DNA of 64,000 nt from Cercis canadensis (taxonomy: Eukaryota > Streptophyta > Magnoliopsida > Fabales > Fabaceae). Every line of letters begins with the position of its first letter. The first letter of the stretch is position 1. Below, one piece after another: positions 40,347-54,200 of the stretch. A program made the translations under genes and the position numbers. The stretch is from NCBI GenBank assembly GCA_003255065.1, contig QAOA01000253.1, positions 241,812 to 305,811 on the forward strand, written 5' to 3'. The notes under the pieces were generated by a model. The model did not search any database. It was given only the letters and a program-made list of their open reading frames with translations, and was not told the DNA's origin.

Positions 40347-43300
40347 ATGACAACCATACGCAGGTTTTGCTGTAACGATCTCCTTCGTTTCGCTTCAGTC
40401 AATCTTGATCATCTCACTGAAACTGTAAGTTTTCATCCCATTGAAAAATATATGAAAAGAATCTTCCAATTTTTGTTTTATCTCTGTCGCGATATACAAG
40501 CGCTGGGTACTTGATGCTGATATTGGTTCGCATCTGCATTCTTAATTGCTGGTTTTCAGTTTAATATGTCCTTCTACATGACCTATCTTGCGAGATGGCC
40601 CGATTATTTCCATGTTGCCGAAGGCCCAGGAAACCGAATAATGGGTTATAGTAAGTTCTTTCTTCCTCCTACAACTTAATGATTTGACCTTTGGTTTTCC
40701 ACTTAAAACCTTTTTTCTTAGTGAAAATATATATGGGTTTTGTTGTGTAGCCCTCTGATGTTGATTTTCCTCCTTATCCGGTGGAATAGGTACATTCCTA
40801 TCTTCCCACTACGAAATTAGAATTAGCTAATTCTTGGTTGGTGTTTGTGTTTCTATTGCTTCTACAATGGATTTCATTTATATTGACTGAAAAGGAAAAA
40901 CGTATCACTTTTCTGTTTATGGCTAAATTTTCAGATGGCTTCTCGTGACAAAGGATGCTTTCTCCTGAAATAATGTTTACCGGCATCTGAATCAGCTTAT
41001 CTAAAGTTCTCTTTTATTCTGCATTCAGTTTCTTCTTCCATCCCTGTAATAGATGGGGAAAAATGATCGAAAAAAAGGAAGAAGTGGTTGAACAAAGTAA
41101 TTTACCTTAGGCATTGGACAGGGATTCATAATTGTTTCCTTAAATCACTTCTTAGCTTGTTGTAGGAATCATCATTTTATGTTCTAGTACACATTTAGGA
41201 ACCACATGATGTAATTCGGCAGTTAGGGGAATGGCCAAGAAACTATTCCTAATTGGTGAAGCAGGGGCGAAAATGGAATGATAATGACTCTTTAGATGTC
41301 TTCCATTGTTTGCATCTGCTAATGCATAATATAGCTTATATTTCTTTAGAAATTTGACACCAATAAGGATGATTTCTCCGACTTAATATTTCAAGTGAAT
41401 TTACATGATTCCTGTGTGACTGTAGCTGCTATTCGCATTCAGATTATTTGTGGAACTGTGGAATGAATTATATGATGGATTTATTTCATGGTTTATTCTT
41501 ATCTTTTTCCTTGTATCATCATAATATTTCTACTAGTTATTCTTCAAGATGTTATGATAGTATGTCCTGTAAGTTGATGAAAGGCAATTACCAGCATAAC
41601 ACATATATTATGACTGTAGTTATGGGGAAAGTAGAGGGGCAAGGAGAGTCTTGGCATGGTCACGTAACTGCAGTAACTGTTGCCCCAGAATATCGTCGGC
41701 AGCAATTAGCCAAGAAGTTGATGAATCTACTGGAAGAAATCAGCGATACAATGTAAGACATGCACATGTTTAATGATAGAGGTTTCTGAATCCGTGAACC
41801 CTTTTTGTACGTGATATTAGTTGAATATTTTTTTCCTAGTAGATCACTTAGTCTCATGTTTCTGACTTCTCTTTGACCATTATAGCGATTGTTTGGGTTA
41901 AATTTGGAATAAATTATCTTAAATTGCATATTTTTAGAAAAGACTAAGTGGAAGGAGAGAGAACACATGCTGTAATGGGGAGGCTCCCTTAATCAGTTAT
42001 ACTTAGCTTTATGAATTTCTGCTTACCCAGATGCATTTTTATTGGTAAGAATGTAATTTTTGCAGTGACAAGGCTTACTTCGTGGATCTCTTTGTGAGAG
42101 CATCAAATGCACCGGCCATAAAGATGTATGAAAAGGTGATGGTTCTGTACTTCACATTTAATTTCACATATTTTTTATAACATGGTTACCATACTGTAAG
42201 TTGTTAACAAGCATGCATGAATTTATTGTGTGTCTTCGCTTTACATTGTACAAAGAGAGAAAATACAAATCTTGTGTAGGTTGAACCGTTGTAAACCAGT
42301 ACTTCATATCGTTTGATGTAGGGCAGATTCAGCAACCTTCTTACAGTGGCCTTGAAGAGGGTTCTAGGGTTCTGACTTTGTGCTTTCAAAGTTTGGGATT
42401 GAAAAAGGAGTAATGGATACCTTATTGGTTGCAGATGGTGATTTAATGTTATAAGAATTTTTCTATGAGCAAATCAGTAGTAATTAGTTGCTTAAATTTT
42501 AAGGTATTAGGGGATTCAGGGGTTATAATTGGCTAGTGTTAGGGTACTTTTATGGCGGTAGTATGGTAGTAAAAGCAGAAACTAATTATATGGTTTGGAG
42601 TACTTTTTTGGTTATGTGCTGGAGTATTTGTTAGGATTGCAATGAGGATAGAAAAATAAGTTCAGGGGGCTGTTCTATGATGGTAGATGGTGCCCCTGAG
42701 GGTAACTTAAGAGATAACAATCAAACTTGGCTAGAAAAGACAGAAATTTTGATTTAGTCAAAGCTTATTCTACTTGACTACATGGATGAACTTATACCAG
42801 CCTTCCTCTGGCTATATTAGAATTTTATTCTAATATGGGCACTTCTTTTAGTAAGGAAACTTAGTCTAACAACAAGCACCTTAAATATACTTAATGTCAG
42901 CGGCCATTTATTGAATGCTGGTGATAGTAATTTGTGAATAAACTAATTAGTGGGGTTGCAACAGCTGAAGTTAAAATAATGTTAATAGTAAAAGAATCCT
43001 TGGATGCCATTGTCTTACAGAAAGTGAAGGTGATAGCTGGAATGTTTTATTGCTAATCACCCAATAAATACCCCCAGATACTTTTCCTTCATTGGGAAAA
43101 AATTCTTTGATGTTGGATCGTCCTATAACCTGAATTTGGGCTTCTAGAAGGGATAAAACCAACCTACAGCTATTTTCTCATTGTTGTCACAAAGAGAAGG
43201 TTGTTGAACCCAGATATTAAATTTAACCAAGGGAATTAGGTCTGTTCTATTTATTGGAAGTTTTCCATCTTGCATACAAATGGAGGTTGGTTAGGTTGCA

Positions 43301-43750
43301 CCAAAATGTAGTTTTCTTCTACAATCAACTGCTTTTGAAGTAATGTTGTTTCTAATCGTTGTCATTGTCTATGATGATTCTTCTCCTTCCCCTAAATATG
43401 ATTGGGGGAAAGGGGTGTTTCAAAATTGGAAGATCAAGGCCTGGTGCTAACTAAGGACTTTTTTTTTGCCTTTCCTGATTGACATCTCAGCTTGGCTATG
43501 TGATTTATCGAAGAGTGTTGCGCTACTATTCTGGGGAAGAAGATGGGTTAGGTGCGCTTCAATATTTATGTGCCTCTTTATTTTTCTTCTCCCCGCCCCT
43601 CCCTTTTAAGAAGCTTATGCCGATTTTAAACTATTATCGTTTTGTTCCTCTTTTCCAGATATGAGGAAGGCATTGTCTCGTGATGTTGAGAAGAAGTCCA
43701 TCATCCCACTTAAACGGCCAATCACTCCTGATGAATTAGAGTATGACTAA
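40347..43750 (+). CDS. NAA20: NatB N-alpha-acetyltransferase catalytic subunit
   Basis: Catalytic subunit of NatB, which acetylates nascent proteins starting Met-Asp/Glu/Asn/Gln at the ribosome with partner NAA25. Six exons join in phase: 40347-40424, 40560-40650, 41620-41752, 42066-42135, 43491-43551 and 43659-43750, giving 174 residues, the same as the Arabidopsis protein. The N-terminus MTTIRRFCCNDLLRFASVNL and the segment YLARWPDYFHVAEGPGNRIM are typical of NAA20. The acetyl-CoA loop RRQQLA is at residues 82-87 after HVTAVTVAPEY. The C-terminus keeps LGYVIYRRVLRYYSGEEDG and ends PLKRPITPDELEYD. Introns 2 (969 bases) and 4 (1355 bases) hold nothing recognisable. All introns are GT-AG. Confidence 0.97.
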
Positions 43751-44986
43751 ATCTGCTTTCTAAGGAACTGTCTTGCATTAGCTTGTTTTTGTGACTTAGG
43801 CACATAAGTAGTTTAGGCATCCTGCAGTAATTAATATACATGCGTCGCATTGATTTAAGTTTTTAATGTATTGGAAATGTGAAGAAGTGAAATATGCTCT
43901 TCCGGAAATTGATTCTGTACTGCTAGATTTGTGACAGATGAATGAATAAGTTTTGTTTTCGGTTAGAAGTAACCCTGGATGTGAACATAAAAAGCACTAC
44001 GCATGCTGTGTTTTTCATCTAGATAATAAAAACGATTTTAGAAGAATCATCCTGCTGGGAACAAGAATTAGGTTCCAAGAAAAATATCTGGTTTTGTGAT
44101 TTTCTCTTCTTTTGTTTTGTTTTTTTTTTTTTTCATTTGCATCAATCTTAAATCAAGGGGTTGTGAATCTAAGTCCATGTCTGCTTTTTAAAAAAACTGT
44201 GTTAGCAAAGGTCAAATAACTGTGAATCCTAGCACATATCTCCTTCGCATTTAACATAACTTGATGAAACTTCTACTACGAGCTAACCTGCTGTTATTCA
44301 CTTATTCTACCTCCCCAAAATAGAGTAACCAGCAACTCATTCCATTTTTTCCCGCCTTTTGTGGCTGCTTGTCCCTTATTCGCTTCTTGGTGTGAAACAA
44401 AATGTGGGGCTTCTGGTCGGAATCTGCAACTTTTAGTCATTAAGCTGCTGATGCATTTGTGTTGCTATATAAAGCAAAAGGCATCAAATTCGATCAACAG
44501 AATAATAATTAGTTAGAAAAAGAGAAAAAAAACAAAGATCGACCATGTGAAGTGCGAGCCTACACGGAAGTTTGATCCTTCATAAAGTGAAAGGTTATTC
44601 CCTCAACAAATTTTCTTCATTGAAATTACAAGAATAAACTTGCTTCTGATATATATACCTTTTCCTATTGTCACTTCACTCCTATACAATTTCAAAATCA
44701 AAATTATTTCATCAAAGAAAGAGCTGTGGGAAACAAAATGCATTTCAAGATGCTTGATCTCTTTTTATTTTTTTCGGCTAATGTCAAGATCCTTCATCTC
44801 ATTAATAAAGAACGGGTACAAGATACGAACGCTTCCTTTAAGCAGAAGGACCAGTGTTCAATGATGGCCCAAGTAAAGTCGCAGCCCCAGCAAGTGCAAA
44901 TGCAAACCTTGCTCCTTTTTTTTGTTATTTTATTTTTTGTTTAATTGTAATTTTGATCTTCTTATTTTAACAACATAAATTTTTTG

Positions 44987-45198
44987 AGGTTTCTTAGATA
45001 CTTTTAGTATTTATGTAGTATGTCATACTACATAGGAATAACCAATAAATGAATTACATGTGTAAAAATTAACTGTTTTTAAGTTTGTTTAAAAAATTAA
45101 ATAAATTATATTTTATATATAATAAAATATGAAAATTATGTATACTTGTCACGTCTGTGTAGTATGACATACTTACGTAGTATCATAGAATCCCCGTA
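44987..45198. mobile_element. MITE-like inverted repeat
   Basis: The left half (GGTTTCTTAGATACT, then AGTATGTCATACTACA) is mirrored on the right (GGGGATTCTATGATACTACG, then AGTATGTCATACTACA when reversed). The left half itself contains the small palindrome ATGTAGTATG/CATACTACAT near 45013. It is about 210 bases, AT-rich and non-coding. The ends are approximate and no target duplication was set. Confidence 0.55.
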
Positions 45199-46200
45199 AA
45201 CTTTTTGGTCCATTTTCTTTAAAAATAAACTATTATTCTCTCTATATTTATAAAATGTACANAATAACTCTACTGTTAGATCGAGCTAAAATTTAGTGAG
45301 AATATTCACAAGACGTAGCTCTTCAATTTGGACAGTAAAATTATAAATTAAAAAATTTTACACCTTAAAAAAATAAAATGACTAAAATTATATATTTTAT
45401 GAATATAAAATGACTCAAAAAAAAATGATTAAAAATTTTAAATTATTNAATGAAGAAAATTATAATCAAGCCTTTATTTTTTCATACAACAAATAGATCC
45501 CTTAAGTTGTGTGACCTCACTAATGGTACTGCAAACTAGGACAGAAAAGTGCATGTGGAGGCAGGATCCGTGGGTTGAGATGGAAGAGAGTGTTTTGTGC
45601 TTGGTACCATGGCATGAACACGAAGCTTGGGTGAGAATGAGATTTTAGGCCCACTGGGTAATAGAATAGTACAAGGAAGTTGAAATTTGAAATATGAAAT
45701 AAGGAAAAAGGGATTTGTAGACTGGAAATCTTGCTGCATCTTTTCAGGGATATTGCACTAAGCAGAAAGCATAAGAATGGGCATTGGGTGGGTCCGAGAG
45801 CATCATCTGTATGTTCGCCGCTTACACAACAGGTAAACAAGGTTTGAAGAAGAAAAGGGTAAGAGAGAACGGGTGAGGTGACGTGCCTTAGTCCTCATCT
45901 CGAAAGGAAGCAAACATTTAAGTCAGAAAGTGGTAATGGAGTTTGGGAGGGAATTTACCAAAATGGGTTACACTCCAAACACTGTCATTCACCCACTTTT
46001 GCATCTAGTACTGACACCTTTGATTCTTTGAAAGGAAGAAAATAAACCCTCTCTTTGTCTTCTCATCTGTACCCACTCTGTCTCTCTCATGCGCTTCATG
46101 CCCATGGGGGATTACAATTTTTATTGGGTTTTTGATTCTGCAGCTTCTTGTAATCTGCTTTTTCATCATTTCAATGTCTAACCCATGCAGGCTTGATGAT

Positions 46201-46265
46201 GCCATATGCCATATGCCATATGCCATATGCCATATGCCATATGCTCTCTCTCTCTCTCTCTCTCT
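46201..46265. repeat. GCCATAT heptamer and TC microsatellites
   Basis: Six copies of the heptamer GCCATAT (46201-46242) run directly into a TC dinucleotide run (about 46244-46265). The compound repeat is a likely site of length variation. Confidence 0.92.
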
Positions 46266-46320
46266 CATGTGTGGTTCATTGAGTAATGAGTGCCGGATAG
46301 GCCTTACTTGGATTTGGATT

Positions 46321-46568
46321 AGAGTAAATTTATATTGGTGTCTTTAAAAATTTTAAATTTAATAAAATAATTTTTAAAAAGATATTAATTATCAAAAGAA
46401 TTTATATGTGTAAATAAATAATTTTTAAAAAATTTAAAATTTAACAAATATTAAACTATTTTATTATGTATATTAATTTTTTTTATGATTATTTTATAAT
46501 TAATATTTTTTTAAGGACTATTTTATTAAATTTTAAATATTTCAAGAATATAAATATAAATTTACTCT
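46321..46568. mobile_element. MITE-like element, AGAGTAAATTTATATT ends
   Basis: The left end AGAGTAAATTTATATT is repeated inverted at the right end (ATATAAATTTACTCT). The halves remain alignable inward through AAATTTAATAAAATA and ATATTAATT. It is about 248 bases, very AT-rich, with no coding capacity. Confidence 0.65.
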
Positions 46569-48265
46569 TTGAATTATTATTGGAATCTCAATTTCATGTG
46601 CACACACCTATATGCTCGCCACATGAAGGTACACAACTTACAGTAATGTCACTTGGGGAGCATTTCCATTCTGGTGAATCATTAGCAAGGACGCCCCGCC
46701 TGGGTGGAGCCCAGATGTCCCGACTTCTTTTTGTCTTAGAAATTGACACGTACATTCCTTTATTGGCTGCTATCAACCCTGTCTAAAGTTTTCTTAATTT
46801 GCACAATTCATTTTGTCTAACACTTTCTGTGTACAACCCGAATGCACTCCAGTTTCTAACTAGCCGAAAAGATAATGCATTGAATTGAATCCAGTTTATT
46901 GTGCTGCTATGTCCTACTACTACTGTGTTAGTGTTTTACCTTTCCTAGTTGAGAGAGAGAACCATGGAAAATAAAGGACCCAAATTGAATCACTCTATTA
47001 GTTGCCACATTATTAAGCACTCAAATCAATCTAGCTTATCTTTTTATCTTGTCTAGTCTGTTTGCTACTTATAGTCTAATGTCGTTGATTTCGGCGTGTC
47101 CTCAGTTATCTACATTTGGCAAATCACTTTGGTCTTCTCCTCCCTCATTAATTACTGTTGAAAGGCAATAGTGAATCAGTCATTTCAGTAAATATCTTGA
47201 TTGCAAATTGGCAATAGGGAACCAGATTTCAGCAAATATCTTGAATCTTCATCCTAACTCACCCGTAGAGTTGACTAGACTACTAATAATGCGAGACAAA
47301 TGATTGTGGTTGGGAGTTTTGGCGACTTTTGTTCTTAGATTTTTATTTTTTTCAGAATTGGAATACAAAATCTGCAAATTTAGGATTCGGTGAAGCTCCT
47401 GCCCTTCATGTTGAAGACCAATCCAATAACTTTGTCACGTGTTCATCTGCAGTCCTGTCTGCCATTTTTCCCTTTGACTACGTTTAGGAGGAAACCATTT
47501 AACCAACAAGTTCAAAAGTGGTCTTCTCAGAACATCTTATTCCACTAGCTAAACTTGTGAAAACCACGCCGTATCTAATCTCCATTCAGATTGAACAGTT
47601 TTGGAAGTATCACTCTTGCTGTGTAGGTTTCTTAAATTGCTATATCATCATAACAATAATTTTAGCACTGAGGTAAATTGTTATTGGTCCAGAATCTAGT
47701 TTAAGAGGGTTTGCCATTTAGAGATATTTGTGAATTTTTTCGAAACTGGAGATAAGATAAGTCTTGTATGATTGTATCCCACTTAGATATTGGAAATTGA
47801 TTGAGGGTTAAATACCTGATAGCATGTGTTTAAGATCAAACTTGGCACGCATATTATATCCATTTTCGTTTGTCACGGGTTCAAAATACATGGAGGACAT
47901 TACTGGTTCAATAACACGACCCATCAACTAGTCACATTTTGCACTTTATGCTGTTTTCTCCTTTTGAGATTCTTCTTTTATCCATTTTGTAGTGCGATCA
48001 ATCATGTTTTACACTTCTTTCTGTTATCAACATTTGTATGACATGCCATAATGGTTTCTTTGAATCTAAGTTGCTAAATTTTTATCTTGCTTCATATAAT
48101 TATTCTGTGGGTTTGATTTTATGTCCAAGACCTCTTCTTTGCGAGAGATAGGATATTTTTTATCGTGTCACAAGTCACAACTAAGGATGTTGTTTATATA
48201 TATTGAGGGTAACCATGCACAAGGAATGGGGATATTTTTTGACTTGTAGACAGTAAATAATTTGA

Positions 48266-51200
48266 TTAAATCACTTTTTCAAATAGAACTTTGGCAATAT
48301 GGAAGTTGATGGTCCTTGAGTCACAGAAAGCTGCATAGTAAAAACTCTGCGCCACTGTGAGGAAAGTGTTCTTAATATTGGAGTCAATGCCATCTGAAGA
48401 TTTTTGGAGCACCAATTGCGCAAGTTCTTGCATTTCTGACTCTGCTTCAGGGGTGGTGATGCTGTACGTATTGATATTGCAGCTTCCATTCACATGTGCC
48501 TGGTTGATTTAGATGAATAAGAAATTATTGAGAATAATGAAAATGCTATGCATATCAAAGATTGTGCACATTTGGAATGCAAGGCATCGATAAGATACTA
48601 TTGAGTTCACCAACTTTAAGATTGTGCATAATGCAAACGATTATGTTTATTTGAAGGACAATGCTGAGTTTATCAATTCAATTAAGCAGTTTTGATATGC
48701 TAAACACCTCATCACTGATGTTAAGTGCTTTGCTTTCTGTGCATTTGGGTTCACTTACGTTTTGTGAAAGCTAAATATCGTGCACAAAAGGCTATTACTG
48801 TAATGTGTAATCTCTTTTTTCAGAAGCTGCCGAGTTCACTTTACTAATGATGGCCATATCTATTTACTTTTGCTAGATGTTGCAATTTGAGACGCCAAAT
48901 CCTCATAGTGCCCTTTTATCTATGAAAAGTGGGGAAGGTATAAAGGAATCGCTTAGATTAATACTACATAATGTTATTCAATTTTATATTGTTCCAATTC
49001 ACATAATCCAAACTTCTCTAATTAATCCAAACTTAGGTCTTATTTAATCTCTAGGACTATAAACTTTGTTGCTTCAATTAGTGTGATATTCAATAGTGCG
49101 TAAAAATGGATTAAGACCATGCAGCCAAAAGATGAAGATTTGGAAATTGGAAAGTAATGGTTGCCCCGTCACTAACCTTGTCCTTTTGGTGACAACGGAG
49201 TCTAGAGCAGAGTCTATTAGTGAGTTGAAGGAGTTGCTGGTATTGGGAATTGAACAGTAGCTCCTCCGAAAGCAAATGCCTTGCGCTTAAGTTTATTGTT
49301 TGCACCAAAAGCTCTGCTTGTCCTTGCCACTTGTCTCCTTCACTCACCCAACTTGAAAGCCAACTTTTCCACTAAAATTACAGTAAAATAATGGCCAAAA
49401 AATCAACACATTAGAATCAACACTTCAAATCGCATTTGTTTAATTCTCGTTCTCTGTTCTGAATTCTAGCCCAAGATTTCTGTTTACTAGGCAAGATACT
49501 ACTACTATTCAGTTTAAAAAATTGAAAATGTAAAAAAACTCAGTGTTTACTGAATTCACTTGAGGCGCAAACTCTTTTGTTGCTAAAAACAATTCCAACT
49601 TGTCCTTTCTGACATTGTGTTTTGAACTTTAAACTGTAGTCAAATAGAGCAATAATATTAAATGTAGTAGTCAGAAGACTCACAGCGTGATGCATATCAT
49701 AGCCAATTTCATGACCATGAGAGACAAGTAAATCCCATGAGAGTTGATCTATGGTTCCAATCAAAGCCCCCAGCAGCCCCTGCCCTGTCTTGTTCTTATT
49801 CAGCCTCCTGTATATAAAACAAACACATTCAGAAGTATCTAAAAGAACATGTTTCCTATGCAGAATCAATCCTTTTAAAATTGGAAATTAGAATGACAAG
49901 AATAAAATGTGTTGGAAACGAAGCACCAATTCTATATTTCAGTGTTTGACTGCATAAGAAATAGAAACACATTTCACTTTGTCACATTTTAGTAAATGGA
50001 ATCAGTAAAATTAAAATTCTAATTGTCTAGAATCATCATTTTTCATGGAATAGAGGTAAAAATATTAATTTCCATAGCAGCTAGGTATCTGTACATGATT
50101 TCCAATCCTGAATCATGCCAGAATATGATTATAACAGTTACTGGCATCATCAATTTAATAGTGGATCTAATAATTTCATAGCAGAGTAACAGTTCATATG
50201 AATGCCTCCACTGTGGGTGGGCTAGGCATTTAATTAATTGCCTGTTCTGCTAAGTGATTGGAAAACAGAAAGAAAAAGAAAACTGTTGGTCACACTCAAA
50301 CAGGAGAAAACGTTTGGTTAAAAGTTCCCCACTTGATACCAATATCAATGGGCATTACTCATTAGAGAAGATACCAATACATGACGGACAAAGGGAAAAG
50401 GAGTGAGAAAGCAATTTATTAAGTTACCAGCCAAAGGAGTAGTCTCGGCCGCAAATGCAGTTACTGAATCTATTTACAAAAGCTTTCCTCATTTCTGGAT
50501 CGGTAATTGAGGATGTAATTGTCTCAACCAAGGCTGTGGTTTTGGCCCATGCAACACGTTCTTGGGACCTCTCAGGCTCAAATATGCTTGCTGCTGCCAA
50601 GAAATAAGCAAGCAAAACAGCTCTTCTGCTCAATCCAAACTCTCCCAATCTACATTCTGAGTACCACCTGATACAACAATTCACTTTTAATTCTAACTAC
50701 TTGTATATATGGCCAAGACTCAATTCAGTTCACTAGATTCCATTATCTTACTGCTGAATTCTGCCCCATTCTCTAAGATGCAGTGCTTGGCAATCGTTGT
50801 AATCTAATTTTGCAAGCTCCAGATAAATATTATTGTTCACGTAGGGCATCCTGTGAAAAAAGAGTCATTAATAAAATTTTCACCCATAATCTAAACTAAT
50901 CAACGTTTACTAAACACATTAATCCTACTCTTACGTAACTTTTCGTAAGTGGGTAATTTTTTTAACATTAAATTTCCAGGACCCTTGCTCCTTTGATGGA
51001 GAACTCTACTGTCCATGTCATATTGCCAAAAGACAAGGGCTTTATAGACAAATCCTCTGGCCGGTTTTTTTTTTTTAATCTTTTTCTTTCTGGCAGCTAA
51101 AAATAAAAATTTTAGAAAGCTGTTACACGATATTTTTTTTTCTAAAAAGGTTATTACAATTCTCGTATGAGTTACACGTAACTACTTTCTTTTTTACCAA

Positions 51201-54200
51201 ATCTTTTTATTATGAGCTTAGTTTACGTTTATAAACTTAATTTATTAAAATTATTTCAAACAATTTAAATTTAACTAAATTGATACTGGTGTAATAATTA
51301 ATTTGATTAAACAATGTCTTCTTAAATATACATGCATCCATACAATTTAGATTACTACATTTAAATTTCTATCCTCATATAATTAAATTAACAATCTTAT
51401 ATTTAAGATGACCTAAATTCCTAAGAAACAAGTATAATTAATTATGAATAGAGGTATTAGGTGGTAGGGGAGTAAAGTACCTATAAAGAGTCTTGCCAAT
51501 CCAAACGTCATCTTCACCACCATATTGTTCTATATAAAACCTTGTTTCTACTCGAGGTAAATTTGCATACCATGGCACGTCCAATGCATAAGCTACCTGT
51601 TAAAAGTTAAAATCTATAGATAAACTAGATAATTATATAATATGCTTTGATTTCCTATAATAATTAAGTAATTAGGTTGTGATCATTTAAATTAAACTTG
51701 AGCATTAGCTACCTCTTGGGGTAAGTTCTTCATTATGATCCACTTGTCTATGAGCTCATTAGCTGCTTGTTTCTGTCTCAAAAATTTGGCTGAAAAGTGT
51801 TTGGCATCCTCAAGAATCTTCTCACCAGGGAATACTATTTGAGAAGCCCTATGTAGATTAAACATGCCTGTCACCGCCTGTGTTGACTGCCCAGCAAAGC
51901 AGAAAAATTCACCGTCCCTCTCGAAGTGCTTAAACACACCTATCAATTACCACTCATTAATTAATTAAGATTAAATATTCAAGCAAATAACACGTGGTCT
52001 CTTACTCGCTGAAACTTGGTGACCATGCAGTCTTAGTAATCTGAATCCCATTGCTGTGTCATCAATATCTTGAACCACTGAATTTCTTGCCCAACAAATG
52101 CCCTTGTCAGTCCAATACCTATAAACATAATTCACGCAATCCTTTATCTCTTGCTCAAAATATCTCGAAATTCCGAGGCGCTGCAGCCGATCAACTACCC
52201 AAATATGCTCAAACAAGTCCACAGGATACACGTTCGGAACTGTTAATAAACAAAGATGATTAGTATATTGAAAAATTATTCAAAAAAGAAAAAACACTTT
52301 ATATAAAATATAATTTAATTACCTCCCCCATTGAACTTGGTGACTGCTTTATTTAGATATTTGAGGCAATTTTCATCTTTAGTCTGCATGAGAGCAAAGG
52401 CAGTGGACGAGGGAGAGAACAAGAATGAGCCATCTTGAGACTGCAGTTTTAGAAGTTGTTTCCAGTCCAGGCCTGACATTCCCTCCAAGCTATGCAGAAG
52501 TGTTGTGGGCACTTTATGCATCATCTCCTTTGGTATTCTATCCCACATACATCACACCAGGTCCACATACACATTATAATTAATGATGGCATTCATGTCA
52601 GAAAATAACTTCAAAAGTAACTCATACCCTCATACTTTCCCAGAAAAGATTTTTATCAGATAAGGTTGCTTCGGTTTCATTATAGAAATAGACATGGGCA
52701 ACCGCTAGCTATATATCATAGTTATTATAGCTTAGGTTTGTGCTTTCTGATTTTGCAGAATGAACATATATATATATATATATATATATACCTTGTGAGC
52801 TTCACATTCCTCTTCGCAAAGATATTTTTCAAGATAGGAGACTCATCAGGCACTTCAATCTTCAAACTTCGAGCTATTTCGAGAAGCGAAGGGAAAGCAA
52901 CTTCAAACCCAATTGGCATATGCTCATCATTCTCATTCTGAAGCTTGCTTATGTTTTCTTTAAAAAATACCATTCCTATTCATTCATACAAAATTATTAA
53001 TAAATTAATTAATTAACTAATTCGTCATTAATAATAAAAAAAATTGTCTTTAATATTATAAAATTATTATACCTTTGTCACACTTGTCAGGATGGATATT
53101 CCATGATCTCAAAGCGATAACACAAGCTAAGGTGTTAATAATCCTATCATGTGCCGAGAATAATTGATTATCACCCCATGAACCATCAGGAAGCTGATTG
53201 TTAGCAATCCATTCGAGACTAGACGGGAATTGGGGGGCACCACTTCCATGAACATCTTCTACAAGACCAACCCATGCTGTGTCATAAGCAGATATGCTTA
53301 TTTCTCCATCTTCCATGGAACCTAATATGGATTTGATAGCATCTACTCGCTCTTCAATCTCATTCGTCGAGCAAACCTTTTAATGGAACACGATCAAAAC
53401 AAAGAAAGGCTAATTAAAACAAAGGGCCAAAAACGGAAAAAGGCTAGCTACCTAGCTACAATGAATTTGAAAACTGTTTTAATTAAAGCATGCACCACAC
53501 CTTAAGAGTTTTCTCCTCATCATCGATGTCATCTTCCACAGTCTCATTCCACTTTAATGTTGGCAGAGCTCCCTGGAACACGTCCGGACATTCTGCACAA
53601 TAACAATTATTGCTCTTTTTACGCTTACTTATATAATATAAAGCTATTTTTAAATATTTTCAATCAAAAAAAAAAAAAACCTCCAACGCACCTTGAGTTC
53701 GTGGTTTGGATATAGCGCTGCATCTTAGGCGAAAATCGAAGCTCACTTGTCTGTCTTTAGCCTCGTGCGACCCAGCACCTATTAAAAATGATCTAATCTA
53801 TCACTTCACTTTTTTTTTGGTTAGCTAGGAGCGAGTATATGCTACTTTCAGCTATGAAGTGAAATTGGTTGGAGGGTAGAGGGGAGAAAATAACAGACAA
53901 AAAATCCAATAACTCTAGCCTGTTTGATAGTGAAATCTATGGAGATGACACGGAGAGAAGCAAAATTATTAATTAGTTAGTTCCTGAACGGCAAATAATT
54001 AAGGAAACCCACATGCAATTAAGGGGAAGTGATTATGAAACAAAAAGAACAAGAAGAAAATTATGCTAATTCTTTGATGGATTTTCTTGCTCCTTTTGGC
54101 TCCAATGATTCCCTACAAAGTAAGTCTTGTAATTGTCAGTGCTTTCACGATCTTTCTTTAAGTAGTTATCTTGGCAATATCAAATGGCAGATTCCGGTGG

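Larger units (their letters stand above)
43751..48265. other. Spacer between NAA20 and CPS
   Basis: About 4.5 kb without a recognised gene. It holds two MITE-like inverted repeats (44987-45198 and 46321-46568), Ns at 45262 and 45448 in AT-rich DNA, a GCCATAT heptamer microsatellite (46201-46242) and a TC microsatellite. Open frames at 44640-44944, 45520-45840 and 46594-46776 show no domain or splice context that I can support. Confidence 0.5.

Noticed and set aside
44640-44944. Two overlapping plus-strand frames after NAA20
   Set aside because: Phe/Lys/Ser-rich translations of AT-rich DNA with no recognised domain or splice partners.
45520-45840. Minus-strand 106-codon frame in the NAA20-CPS spacer
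   Set aside because: No family features. It overlaps another frame of similar length in a second phase, typical of chance.
46594-46776. Minus-strand frame with ordinary codon look (MIAANKGMYVSISKTKRSRD)
   Set aside because: Considered as an exon of an unknown gene, but no neighbouring exon or family could be identified.
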